A program made the translations under genes and the position numbers. From Bacteroidota bacterium (GTDB lineage: Bacteria > Bacteroidota > Bacteroidia > Chitinophagales > Saprospiraceae): a stretch of DNA of 64,000 nucleotides. A model generated the notes under the pieces. That model saw nothing but the letters and a program-made list of their open reading frames with translations. It searched no databases and was not told the origin of the DNA. The DNA is taken from NCBI GenBank assembly GCA_003045895.1, contig PZPC01000007.1, positions 1 to 64,000 of the forward strand, in the 5' to 3' direction. How positions within the stretch are numbered: the first letter of the stretch is position 1; each line of letters begins with the position of its first letter. This document shows, piece after piece, positions 36,034-46,800 of the stretch.

Positions 36034-39000
36034 ATGAGCACAACTTGGAGGTTAACCAACCGGATAAAAAGTCTTCCTTTCAACAGGCTATCCCTGATTT
36101 TGACCTGCTGCCTGCTACTGGGTTTATCCCCCGTCGGCGCACAGGGATTTGTCGTAACCGGAACGGTGGTGGAGGGCGAGCAGCAAGAAACGCTCATTGG
36201 TGCCAGCGTGGTAGAAAAAGGAACGAACAACGGGGTGACCACCGACGAAAATGGTCGTTTTTCCCTTTCGGTATCTGCTGCCAACGCTACCCTTGTTGTC
36301 AGCTACCTGGGTTTCGACAACCAGGAAATCGCTATTGCTGGCCGGAAGGAGTTGCAAATTACCCTGGGTGAAAACACCGCGTTGCTCGACGAGATCGTGG
36401 TAACAGGTTACCGGAAAGAGATTCGCAGCGACGTATCATCAGCCATCAGTTCCATTAAATCACGGGATATTGAAAAGCTGGTGGTCGTGGGTATCGATCA
36501 GGTGTTGCAAGGGCAGGCCCCGGGCGTGATGGTAACCCAGGTGACCGGTGCCCCCGGTGACGATATTGCCGTACGGATACGCGGAGCAGGCTCGCTGGGC
36601 AACAACAACCCGCTCTACGTCGTAGATGGCATTCCGACCACCAGCAACCTCAACATGTTCTCGCCCAGCGATATTGCTTCTATTGAAATCCTCAAGGATG
36701 GCGCTGCGGCGGCTATTTTCGGCTCCCGGGCCGCCAACGGCGTGGTGCTGATTACCACCAAAAGAGGCCAGCCCGGCGAAACCGTCTTCAACTTCGAAGC
36801 CTATACCGGCATCCAGCAACCCGTGGGGCTTCCCCAACTGCTCAACGCTGCCGAGTTCCTGACCATCCGCAACGAAGCGATCACCAATGCCAACGAACTG
36901 CGCAACCCCGCCAACCGGTTGCCTACCTATGATCCGGCCATCCTGGATACGCTCCCGGATACCGACTGGCTGGACCTGGTTTTTGATCCCGCGCCCATGC
37001 AGCGCGTTTCCCTTTCCGCCATGGGCGGTGGCGAACAGAGCCGCTTCTTCATTTCCGGCGAATACCTCAGCCAAGACGGTATTTACCAAGGCCAAAGTTT
37101 CGACAAATACCAACTGCGTGTCAACGGCGATATTGGCAATGACCGTTTCCGTATTGGCAGCAATCTTTCCTTCTCGGTTACCGAACGCCAGGTCATCAAC
37201 TCTTCGGGCGATGGTTTTGGGGCGGGCAACGAACCCAGTGGTATCCGCTATACGCTGATCGCCGCGCCGGTTTTTCCGGTTCGCTACGCGGATGGCCGCC
37301 TGGTGAATGTCTCCTCGGAGTTGGGAGACCCGACCCTCTTCGGCGACGGGAATGCCAACCCGCTGGCGTTCAACCAAAACACCGACTGGACCATCAACCG
37401 CTACCGCATGTTTGGTTCCGTATTCGCCGAATACACCCTCCTGAAAGGCTTAAATTTGCGGACCACCCTGGGTGGCGATCTGCTCTTCGAGCGGAGCAAG
37501 CTCTTCAAGGAACAGCTATCTCCCGCCATTTACGCGCCGACCTCCCTGAACGAAGGCCGCATCTTCAACCAGACCCTGGTGTGGAACAATTCTGTCAACT
37601 TTGAACGGACCTTCGGCAACCACCGGGTTTCTACCATCATAGGCATGGAGGCCATTCAAAACCATACCGACTACCTGGGGGGCTCGGCCAATAATTTCCG
37701 GCGCACCGATCCGCTTTTCCGTTACCTCGACGCCAGTATACCCGCTGAAATTGGCAATGTAAGCGCTTCCGGTATTGCTACCGAGTGGGCCCTGTTGTCC
37801 TACTTTGGTCAGTTTACCTACGCCTACAAAAGGCGCTACGTCATTAGTTCGGCTATTCGGCGGGATGGTTCTTCGCGCTTTGGCAAGAACAACCGCTGGG
37901 GCACCTTCCCGTCCGTTTCGGCAGCCTGGAATGTATCCAACGAACCGTTCTTCGAAGCAGTAGACTTCCTTTCGAGCCTCAAGCTACGGGCCAGTTGGGG
38001 CCAGCTCGGCAACCAGGAGATTGGCGTCTATCCTTACAGTTCCCTGGTGAGTACCGGCGACCGCGTCTATGTCTTCGGCAACAACCAGGTGGCTACCGGG
38101 TCCAATATTGTAGAAATTGGCAACAGCAATATTCGCTGGGAAACCAGCACCCAGACCAACTTCGGTATGGATCTCGCCTTTGGGCAAGACCGTCTTTCGG
38201 TTACCGCCGATGTATTTCGCAAAACCACCAAAGACATCCTGGTGCGCGTTCCCGTACCCCAAACGGGCGGTGCTACCCGCCCCCCCTTCGTCAACGCCGC
38301 CACCGTGCAAAACGAAGGGCTGGAGCTGGGCTTCATCTACAACAACCGCATCGGCAAATTAAGCTATAATATTGGCGCCAACTTCACGTCCATCCGCAAC
38401 GAGGTACTCTCCATTGCCGATAGTGAACCCATCCTCGGCGGCTTCGGCCTTTCGGACGGCTCACTGACCCGCACCGAACCGGGGCACCCGGTGGGTTCTT
38501 TTTACCTGTGGCAAATGCTTGGCCTGTTCCAATCCGCTGAAGAGATCGCCGCCAGCCCTTTCCAGAGCCAGTTTACGCAACCCGGTGACGTTAAATTTGC
38601 GGACCTCAATGGCGACAACGTCATCGACGACAAGGACCGGCAACACAGTGGGAGCCCTTTCCCGGATTTCAGCTACGGATTAACCCTGGGACTCAATTGG
38701 GGTGGCTTCGACTTCTCCACCCTGGTGCAGGGGGTCGAGGGCAACGATGTCTATTTCCTGTACGGCAATTTTGCCTACGAAGCCCAAGCCCGCGGTTTCA
38801 ATGCGTACCGGGATATCCTCGACCACTGGACACCCACTAATACGGACACCGACATTCCCCGCGTCAGTATCGATGACCGCAACGGCAACCGCCGGCCTTC
38901 GACCCGCTTTTTAAAAGACGGCTCCTACTTGCGGGTTCGCAATATTTCCCTCGGCTACAATTTTGCCAACCTCCTGCCCAATAAGCAGATCAGCAGCCTG

Positions 39001-39186
39001 CGCCTTTATTTCAGCGTGCAAAACGCTTTCACCTTTACCAACTATCCGGGCTTGGATCCCGAAATACAGGCCAACACCAACGACACACAGGGGCTGGGCA
39101 TCTCTTCGGATCTGGCCGTGGGGATCGACTGGGGTACCGTACCCGCACCACGCACCTTTACGACGGGTGTACAATTGAAGTTTTAA
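36034..39186 (+). CDS. susC: SusC-like TonB-dependent outer-membrane receptor
   Basis: 1050 residues from the ATG at 36034 (an upstream ATG at 35998 precedes a poorer signal peptide). A signal peptide ends at PVGAQ. A carboxypeptidase-D-like regulatory domain follows (VTGTVVEGEQQETLIGASV.. to about residue 115), then the plug with LDEIVVTGYRKE, VRIRGAGSLGNNNPLYVVDGI and ILKDGAAAAIFGSRAANGVVLI, then the 22-strand barrel ending in TTGVQLKF. It transports oligosaccharides across the outer membrane using TonB energy. Paired with SusD 54 bp downstream. The substrate is inferred from neighbouring GH130 genes, not from this protein. Confidence 0.95.
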   Translation: MSTTWRLTNRIKSLPFNRLSLILTCCLLLGLSPVGAQGFVVTGTVVEGEQQETLIGASVVEKGTNNGVTTDENGRFSLSVSAANATLVVSYLGFDNQEIAIAGRKELQITLGENTALLDEIVVTGYRKEIRSDVSSAISSIKSRDIEKLVVVGIDQVLQGQAPGVMVTQVTGAPGDDIAVRIRGAGSLGNNNPLYVVDGIPTTSNLNMFSPSDIASIEILKDGAAAAIFGSRAANGVVLITTKRGQPGETVFNFEAYTGIQQPVGLPQLLNAAEFLTIRNEAITNANELRNPANRLPTYDPAILDTLPDTDWLDLVFDPAPMQRVSLSAMGGGEQSRFFISGEYLSQDGIYQGQSFDKYQLRVNGDIGNDRFRIGSNLSFSVTERQVINSSGDGFGAGNEPSGIRYTLIAAPVFPVRYADGRLVNVSSELGDPTLFGDGNANPLAFNQNTDWTINRYRMFGSVFAEYTLLKGLNLRTTLGGDLLFERSKLFKEQLSPAIYAPTSLNEGRIFNQTLVWNNSVNFERTFGNHRVSTIIGMEAIQNHTDYLGGSANNFRRTDPLFRYLDASIPAEIGNVSASGIATEWALLSYFGQFTYAYKRRYVISSAIRRDGSSRFGKNNRWGTFPSVSAAWNVSNEPFFEAVDFLSSLKLRASWGQLGNQEIGVYPYSSLVSTGDRVYVFGNNQVATGSNIVEIGNSNIRWETSTQTNFGMDLAFGQDRLSVTADVFRKTTKDILVRVPVPQTGGATRPPFVNAATVQNEGLELGFIYNNRIGKLSYNIGANFTSIRNEVLSIADSEPILGGFGLSDGSLTRTEPGHPVGSFYLWQMLGLFQSAEEIAASPFQSQFTQPGDVKFADLNGDNVIDDKDRQHSGSPFPDFSYGLTLGLNWGGFDFSTLVQGVEGNDVYFLYGNFAYEAQARGFNAYRDILDHWTPTNTDTDIPRVSIDDRNGNRRPSTRFLKDGSYLRVRNISLGYNFANLLPNKQISSLRLYFSVQNAFTFTNYPGLDPEIQANTNDTQGLGISSDLAVGIDWGTVPAPRTFTTGVQLKF

Positions 39187-39240
39187 TCGCGAAAATACCT
39201 GCCAGGTAGTTGAGCCAATGGCTAAAAGAACCAAAGATTT

Positions 39241-40665
39241 ATGAAAATATTACGCTACTTGATCCCCCTGATGTTGCTGAGTGCCTGCACCAACATCCTC
39301 GACAAAGACCCCATCGCCATCTACGATGCGGGCACCTTTTTCCAAACCGGCGACGATGCCCTTCAGGTACTTAACGCCGCCTACGGCCCGCTCTTATTCA
39401 ACAACGACAACGGCAATTATTACTGGGCCTTTGCCGAAATAACCTCCGACGAAGCCATCACGGGTGGCGACGGCTCCCGGCCGGGGCTCATCGAACTGGA
39501 GGCCTTCACCTATACCCCCAGGACAGAAGAGTTCAACACTTTTTGGAAAACGCAGTACGAGGGTATCACCCAGAGCAACCTGGTGCTGGACAACATCGGA
39601 AAAGTGGAAATAAGCGAAGCTTTGCGCGAGCGTTATACTGGCGAAGCCTTGTTTTTACGGGCTTACTACCACTTTTTGCTCACCCAGATTTTTGGTGACG
39701 TGCCGCTGCTGACGGCCTTGGTTCCACCTGATGAACTGCGGCAACCCGCTAGTTCGCAAGCCGTAATTTTTGCGCAGATTATCGCAGATTGTGAGCGGGC
39801 CGCGCCCCTGCTACCCATCACTTCGGCAGCCTCGGACGAAGGACGCGCTACCCGGGGTGCTGCCCTTGCGCTGGCGGCCAAAGTGAGCCTCTACGAAAAA
39901 AATTGGCCGAAAGTCCTCGACTACGTGGCGCAAATTAAAGCGCTCGGTGCCTATGCGCTGGTGGCCGACTACGCCGACAACTACGGCAAATTCACCCAGA
40001 ACAATTCGGAGTCCGTCTGGGAAATCCAACACGCCAACCTGGAACTCGGCCTCGGCAATTTCCTGAACCAGTGGTGGGCTTCCCGCAAAATTGACGGCTA
40101 TGGCTTCGCGGAAGTAACACCCGCGTTCGTCGAGGCTTTTGAACCCGGTGACCCACGCCTATCCATCACCGTAGCGATGCGCAACGACGACTATTTCGGG
40201 CGCATCTACACCAACTCCTTTTCTACTACCCGTTTCAGTGTGCGCAAGTATATCCAGTCGGATTCCGTGGTCACGCAAAAAGCGGACGGCGACATCAACT
40301 ACACCGCTATCCGCTACGCCGAAGTTTTGCTCTGGCAAGCCGAAGCCCTCGTAGAACTCAACCGACCAGCCGAGGCGCTGGAACCTTTGGAAATGGTACG
40401 GGCACGGGCACGCGCCCAGTCGGCTGATCCGGCTACCACCCTACCCGCCATCACCACCACCAATCAGGCGGAACTGCGCCAGGCGGTTCGCCACGAGCGG
40501 CAGGTGGAGCTGGGCTTTGAGATGCACCGCTTCTTCGACCTGGTTCGCTGGGATATTGCGGCTGACCTGCTGCCCGGTTTTGAGGCGGGAAAACACGAGG
40601 TCTTTCCGATTCCGCAAACCGAAATCGACTTAAACCCCCTTTTGGTACAACATCCGGGCTATTGA
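39241..40665 (+). CDS. susD: SusD-like surface glycan-binding lipoprotein
   Basis: 474 residues. Lipoprotein signal MKILRYLIPLMLLSAC with Cys at residue 16. SusD/RagB features: a helical TPR-like core (NLVLDNIGKVE, LRERYTGEALFLRAYYHFLL near 128-147, FGDVPLL) and the C-terminal R-H-E-R-Q-V-E-L-G-F-E-M-H-R-F-F-D-L-V-R-W block (near 417-437). It forms the lid over SusC and delivers glycan to it. Co-transcribed with susC and probably with the two LamG proteins downstream. Confidence 0.95.
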   Translation: MKILRYLIPLMLLSACTNILDKDPIAIYDAGTFFQTGDDALQVLNAAYGPLLFNNDNGNYYWAFAEITSDEAITGGDGSRPGLIELEAFTYTPRTEEFNTFWKTQYEGITQSNLVLDNIGKVEISEALRERYTGEALFLRAYYHFLLTQIFGDVPLLTALVPPDELRQPASSQAVIFAQIIADCERAAPLLPITSAASDEGRATRGAALALAAKVSLYEKNWPKVLDYVAQIKALGAYALVADYADNYGKFTQNNSESVWEIQHANLELGLGNFLNQWWASRKIDGYGFAEVTPAFVEAFEPGDPRLSITVAMRNDDYFGRIYTNSFSTTRFSVRKYIQSDSVVTQKADGDINYTAIRYAEVLLWQAEALVELNRPAEALEPLEMVRARARAQSADPATTLPAITTTNQAELRQAVRHERQVELGFEMHRFFDLVRWDIAADLLPGFEAGKHEVFPIPQTEIDLNPLLVQHPGY

Positions 40666-40735
40666 TGGAATTGTACGTGCCCTGCCGGCACTTTTACTTC
40701 AACAACAACCTGGTTATCCCCCTAATTTTTGCCTG

Positions 40736-43700
40736 ATGATAAGATTGAATTTTCTTTTTGTTTTTGTTTTTCTCCTTACGGGCTTCCTCTGGGCACAACC
40801 CGGACAGGTCATTGTTCCGCGCATCGAAACGATGCCCAATGCACCGGCGCCCTACAACTTGCGCGACTGGAAAAGTACGGCCGTGGCCTACGATGAATTC
40901 ATCTACGACACCCAGCAATCGGGCCAGTACCTACCCCTTTGCTTTTTGGAACCCGGCAGTGTCAACTACCCCCAGATTCCGGCTTTTCGGCTGCACACCT
41001 ACGTGGGCACCTTTTCCAATTTCGGCAACGAAGCCATCAATGTCCTCCCCTCTTTGGTGGGCGCAACGCTCGTGGGCCAGGACAAGCAGAACCAGTTTGG
41101 CCAGAATTGGGTGCGCATGAGCCAGCAATTTTACAACAAAGCCAACGGGGAAAACCTCTACCTCAACAGTCCGGCCACCAGCAGCGGTAACGACTGGTGG
41201 TACGATATGATGCCCAACGTGTTTTTCTACCAATTGTACGACCTCTACCCTACCATGGATGGGGAAGCCGAGGTTCAATTCATCAGCATTGCGGATCAAA
41301 TGCTGGCAGCCGTTCAGCAAATGGGCGGGGAGGCTGCGCCCTGGCAGATACCTTACTTCAACTACCGGGCCTGGAATTTCCGGGAGATGACCCCAACCAC
41401 CGAAAGTGTGCCCGAGCCCGAAGCTGCTGGTGCCTTTGCCTGGCTGCTGTACCAGGCCTGGACCACGACCGGAAATGCCGCCTATTTGCAAGGCGCAGAA
41501 TGGGCCACGGAATTCCTCGACGAATGGCCTACCAACCCGTCCTACGAGCTCCAACTGCCCTACGGCACCCTGACGGCCGCCCGCATGAATGCCGAGTTGG
41601 GTACGAACTATAACGTTGAAAAGATGCTCAACTGGTCTTTCGACCGGGGTGCCCTGCGCGGCTGGGGAACCATTACGGGGTCCTGGAATGGTTTTGCGGT
41701 AGCAGGACTGGTGGGCGAAGCCAACGACAACGGTAACGACTACGCTTTCCAGTTGAATGGCTTGCAACAAGCTGCTGCCCTGGTTCCGGCAGTGCGCTAC
41801 GACAAACGTTTCGCCCGGGCCATTGGCAAGTGGATGGTCAACCTGGCGAATGCCAACCGGCTTTTCTATCCCGGTTTTTTACCTGCTTCGTTGCAGGATG
41901 CCGCCAGCTGGTCTTCCGCCAATGACCCGCAGCAGGCCATCGGCTACGAAGCGCTGCGGGAGCAGTGGGACGGACAATCCCCGTTTTCCACGGGAGATGC
42001 CCTCCGCGGTGGCTGGGCCGCAACCAACCTGGCACTGTACGGCACCTCTTCGGTGGGTTACCTCGGGGCACTGGTGGAGCCAACCGACGTGGTGAAAATT
42101 TTGCAGCTCGACCTGCTCAAAACCGACTTCTTCGGCGCAGCAGCCTACCCTACCTTTCTGTACTACAACCCCTATACCCAAGCGGAAAATGTGACGGTGG
42201 AAGTAGGCTCGGATCCGGTAGATATTTACGATGCCCTGACCGAAACCTTCCTGGTCGAAGATGCGACGGGATCCGTAAGTATTAGCCTTCCGGCCAACGA
42301 AGCCAGGATGCTGGTCTTTTGCCCGGCAGGGGGCGTTATCACCTACGCCACCAATAAAATGCTGGTGGATGGGGTTGTCGTGGACTACCAACAACACGCG
42401 CAAGCCTACACCGTAGCACCGCGCTTCAAAGCCCTGGCCGCAGCAGCTACCCCGCTGGCGATTAATACCAGCACCTCGGTCTACGCTACGGTTGACGATA
42501 CCGACTCGGAGCAACTGACCTACACCTGGTCTGCCACGGTGGGCAGTATTGCGGGCACAACCGACAGTATCGTTTTCACCGCCCCACCGGAATTGGGTGA
42601 AGCTATCCTGCAATGTATCGCTACCGATGAAACCGGCAACCGCGATACCGCACTGCTGGTAATTCCCATTGTTGGTGAAATCAACAATGCACCCCAAATT
42701 ATTGACCTTAGCCAGAGCCTGACCTTTGTCGCCCCGCTGGGAACCGTGGTGTTGACCTGCCTGGCCGATGACGAAGCCGTGGACAACCTGACCTATAGCT
42801 GGAGTGCCAGCAACGGAAACATTACGGGTACGGGACCGATCGTCAATTGGGTGGCCCCGTCCACTGCCGGTATCGAAACAATAACCGTGACCGTCCAGGA
42901 TGACCAAAACCTGATGGCCAGCGCCAGCGCCACTGTGCTGGTGCGGAACTTTGTCGCCAGCGCTGGCGAAATCATTGCCCACTACCCCTTTACGGGCAAT
43001 CCGGACGACGTGAGCGGCAACGAACTGAACGGCCAGATCAACGGCGCCATCTTGACCACTGACCCCCTGGGCAACAACAACAATGCCTACTATTTCAATG
43101 GTGGTTCCCAACATATTAACGTGGCGAATGCACCCATCCTGAATTTCCAGGAGGGAATTACCGTCAGTGGTTGGATCAAGGCCAATGCCCTGCCCGACCG
43201 GGAATCGTTTGTGGTCTCGCACGGCAGCTGGCAGAACCGCTGGAAGGTGTCGATCACCCCGCAGGGCCACTTGCGCTGGACGGTCAACACCCTCGGTGGA
43301 ATTACCGATTTGGACCTGCCCATGCCGTTGGTGACCGAAACCTTTTACCACTTCGCTGCTACCTACGACGGCGCCTTAATGGCGCTCTACCTGAATGGCG
43401 AATTACGGGCCTTTACCCCCCGCAGCGGACTGCTACGCACGACTTCCTACCCCCTGCTACTGGGGCAAATGCTACCCGAAGCACCCGAATACAATTTTAA
43501 GGGCGTCATGGACGAGATAAAAATCTACGACCATGCCCTCACGCCGGACCAGATCAACACCCTCTACGATAGCGGCGTGACTGCTACCAGGCCGCCCGTT
43601 GTCTGGCAGGAAAATACCGTTCAGCTGTTCCCTAACCCGGTAGCTACCCTCCTACACCTGGCGTGGGATGCTAACGTAAACGAACCCGCTCGGGTAGAAA

Positions 43701-43855
43701 TATTCGACCTGCTGGGCCGGCAAATGTACACCCAGGGTAACCTCTGCAATGGCTCGCTACAGCTTGACGTAACGCTTTGGCCCGCGGGGATATACCACCT
43801 CATCTGGACCAGTTCCAGCAGTTCATCACAAACAACTTTTAGCAAAAATCAATAA
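40736..43855 (+). CDS. Secreted protein: unclassified N-terminal domain, two Ig-like domains, LamG, T9SS tail
   Basis: 1039 residues with signal peptide (to FLWAQ). Residues about 20-540 are rich in aromatic residues and paired helices (PYFNYRAWNF, EWATEFLDEW, RFARAIGKWMVNLANANRLFYPGF), which suggests an (alpha/alpha) toroid such as polysaccharide lyases or six-hairpin glycosidases; I cannot name a family. Two Ig/cadherin-like domains follow (about 545-640 and 642-740, YTWSATVGS / YSWSASNGN). Then comes a LamG domain (about 742-940, with SHGSWQNRWKVSITPQGHLRW) and a T9SS sorting domain (LFPNP...YDLLGRQ-like, PAGIYHLIW). Located 70 bp after susD, it is probably the surface enzyme or binding protein of this locus. 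Confidence 0.75.
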   Translation: MIRLNFLFVFVFLLTGFLWAQPGQVIVPRIETMPNAPAPYNLRDWKSTAVAYDEFIYDTQQSGQYLPLCFLEPGSVNYPQIPAFRLHTYVGTFSNFGNEAINVLPSLVGATLVGQDKQNQFGQNWVRMSQQFYNKANGENLYLNSPATSSGNDWWYDMMPNVFFYQLYDLYPTMDGEAEVQFISIADQMLAAVQQMGGEAAPWQIPYFNYRAWNFREMTPTTESVPEPEAAGAFAWLLYQAWTTTGNAAYLQGAEWATEFLDEWPTNPSYELQLPYGTLTAARMNAELGTNYNVEKMLNWSFDRGALRGWGTITGSWNGFAVAGLVGEANDNGNDYAFQLNGLQQAAALVPAVRYDKRFARAIGKWMVNLANANRLFYPGFLPASLQDAASWSSANDPQQAIGYEALREQWDGQSPFSTGDALRGGWAATNLALYGTSSVGYLGALVEPTDVVKILQLDLLKTDFFGAAAYPTFLYYNPYTQAENVTVEVGSDPVDIYDALTETFLVEDATGSVSISLPANEARMLVFCPAGGVITYATNKMLVDGVVVDYQQHAQAYTVAPRFKALAAAATPLAINTSTSVYATVDDTDSEQLTYTWSATVGSIAGTTDSIVFTAPPELGEAILQCIATDETGNRDTALLVIPIVGEINNAPQIIDLSQSLTFVAPLGTVVLTCLADDEAVDNLTYSWSASNGNITGTGPIVNWVAPSTAGIETITVTVQDDQNLMASASATVLVRNFVASAGEIIAHYPFTGNPDDVSGNELNGQINGAILTTDPLGNNNNAYYFNGGSQHINVANAPILNFQEGITVSGWIKANALPDRESFVVSHGSWQNRWKVSITPQGHLRWTVNTLGGITDLDLPMPLVTETFYHFAATYDGALMALYLNGELRAFTPRSGLLRTTSYPLLLGQMLPEAPEYNFKGVMDEIKIYDHALTPDQINTLYDSGVTATRPPVVWQENTVQLFPNPVATLLHLAWDANVNEPARVEIFDLLGRQMYTQGNLCNGSLQLDVTLWPAGIYHLIWTSSSSSSQTTFSKNQ

Positions 43856-43873
43856 CCATTTAAATCAAATACA

Positions 43874-46800
43874 ATGAACAAAAGATTATACCATCTCCTC
43901 TTGGGGGCACTTTGCTGGCTGTTCACCGTTGGTGCAATGGCGCAAACACCCCTGGCTTACTACAACTTTGCCGGAAACGCCAAAGATATAGCTAGTGCAG
44001 CCAACAACGCATCCGTCAATGGGGCGCTCCTTACCCAAGATCGCCTGGGGTCGGCGGGCAATGCCTTTATCTTCGACGGTGCCCAAAGCGCGATCATTGC
44101 GCCCAACGGCAACCAGCTCAATACGGCCCTGGCTACCGTGGCCTTCTGGGTGAAGGTAACGGCACTGCCTGAACAAGGCGAAGACTACCTCCTTTCTTTT
44201 GGGGGTTGGCAGGAGCGCTGGAAAGTCTCCTTGCCCGGCCACGGCAAGCTCATCTGGACCACCAACCACACCAACGGCATCTCCGATATGGATGCCGGCG
44301 ATGGCAATGAACTGGTGCCAGGTACCTGGACCCACGTGGCCATGGTTCACAACGGCACGCAGGATATTATTTACCTCAATGGCGCCGCAGTGGCTACCAA
44401 AGCCGTGGCGGGCAACCTGAACAGTACCAGCAACGTACTGGGAATGGGTTACAACCCGGTCGATGGGGGCAATTATTTTGACGGCGCGTTAGACGAAGTA
44501 ATGGTTTTTGGCACCGCCCTCAGCGCTGCCGAAATTGCGGCACTTTATACCCTTCAAAGCACCCCCGTGGTGCTCGGAAACGAAGTTGTAGCGAGTTACG
44601 CCTTCTCCGGCAATGGTTTTGATACCGCCTTTGGCAATCACGCCACCCTAACCGCTACCGCCGCTGCCACCGACCGCTTTGGTTTCGGCAACAGTGCCTT
44701 GCAGTTCAACGGAACAAGCAGCGAAGTGACGGCCGCTAATTCCAACCAACTCAACTCCCCCACCACGAGTGTGGCCTTCTGGATCAACCCCAGCAGCTTA
44801 CCCGCCAGCGGCGAATACTTCCTGATGTCGTTCGGAGGTTGGCAACAACGGTGGAAGGTATCCCTGCCTGACCACGGCAAGATCGTCTGGACAACCAACC
44901 ACGCCAACGGCATTTCCGATATGGACAGTGGTGGTGGCAACGAGTTAGCCGTCGGCGAATGGACCCACGTGCTGCTCGTACACGATGGCACCAAAGACAA
45001 AATTTACCTGAATGGCGCGATGGTGGCCGAAAAGAATGTAGTTGGAGATTTAAACAGCACCACCTTCCCGTTGGGCATCGGTTACAACGCGGTTGACGGT
45101 GGCAACTGGTTCAATGGCGGCATGGATGAAGTGGCCATTTTCAACTATGCCCTTTCGGACGCAGAAATCAGTGCGATCTACGCTGCGCAGGCCGCTTTTC
45201 CAGGGGTAGCCTCCAACCTCGTTGCGGCATACAGCCTCAATGGCGACGGCACGGACGATAGCCAGTTTGGCAACCATGCCGGACTGCTTGCCGGTGCCAG
45301 CACGGTAGCCAATCGCCACGGCTGGGGCAGCAATGCCCTCGCTGGAGCAGCGCTGGCGGCCAACTCGGCAGCCCTCCAATCGGACGCCACGACCTTGTCA
45401 TTTTGGGTCAAGCCCAATAGCTTCCCGGTATCCGGCGAAGTGTACCTCCTCTCCAACGGCGGTTGGCAGGAGCGCTGGAAAATCTCCATGCCTGGCCACG
45501 GCAAGCCCGTTTGGACTACCCATACGGCCACTTGCTGCAATGACCTGGATTCCGGCACCCCCCTGGTGCTCGACACCTGGACCCACCTCGCCATGGTTCA
45601 CAATGCCACTACGGGTAAAGACCAGATCTATATGAACGGTGTGCTCGCTAATGAGCGCGATGCAGCAGGCGCCCTGGCTCAGACCAAATATCCGCTGGGC
45701 ATTGGCTACGACCCCATTGATGGCGGCAGCTTTTTTGATGGCGCTATCGATGACCTGCTGGTATTTAACGAAGCCCTCGACGCGGCAGCCATTGCGGCCC
45801 TGTACGCGGTGCAGAATCCTGCGCCTACGGTTGCTGGCGACCTGGTTGCCGACTACGCCTTCAGCGGAGACGGCAAGGACAATACGGCCTACAACAACGA
45901 TGCGTCTACGCCTTCACTGGCACCTGACCGCTTTGGCCGCACCAACAAAGCCGCCACTTTTGACGGCATGACGGAGGTTACCGCTGCCAATTCACCGCAG
46001 TTGAACAGCCCCCAAACGAGCGTGAGCTTTTGGATCAACGTCAACACCCTACCCGCCAGTGGAGAAGCCTTTGTGCTTTCCTTCGGCGGCTGGCAGGAAC
46101 GTTGGAAAATTTCACTCCCCGATCACGGAAAGCTGGTCTGGACCACCAACCACACCAATGGCATCTCTGATATGGACGCCGGTGGTGGCAACGAGCTTAT
46201 GCCCGGCCAGTGGACCCACGTGGTCATGGTACACGACGGCGCCAAAGACATCATCTATTTTGATGGTGCACAAGTGGCCGAGAAAAACGTGGTGGGTGAT
46301 CTGAACAACACCACTTTTCCGCTCGGCATGGGTTACAACCCCGTTGACGGCGGCAATTGGCTGAACGGAAGCCTGGACGAGGTGCAAATTTACCGCGTTG
46401 CGCTGGATGCTCCTGCCGTGGCGGCGCTGTACGCCGCACAGGCTGCCCCCCCGGTAGTGACCGATGTGGAAGCGCCCAATGCGCCCCTGGACCTGGCGGC
46501 CGTAGTGGTCTTCAACAATGTGGCGCTTTCCTGGTTGCCCGCCAGCGACAACGTAGGCGTAGCCGCCTATAATGTTTACCTGGATGGCCAATTGGCTACG
46601 ACGACTGCTCAGACGAATGCTTACTTCTCCCTCCTGACACCACTGACGACCTACACCTTTGCGGTAACGGCCGTTGATGCCGCCGGTAATGAATCGCTAC
46701 CCAGTAGCCTGAACGTTACGACTGGTGTAGACGAGACCCCCGATACCACGCCACCCACCCCGCCCACTAACCTGATGGGGTCGGCTAGTTTCAGCTCCGT

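Noticed and set aside
41879-43351. 490-codon minus-strand frame
   Set aside because: It is antisense to the Ig/LamG secreted protein, with no recognisable motifs and composition typical of mirror frames.
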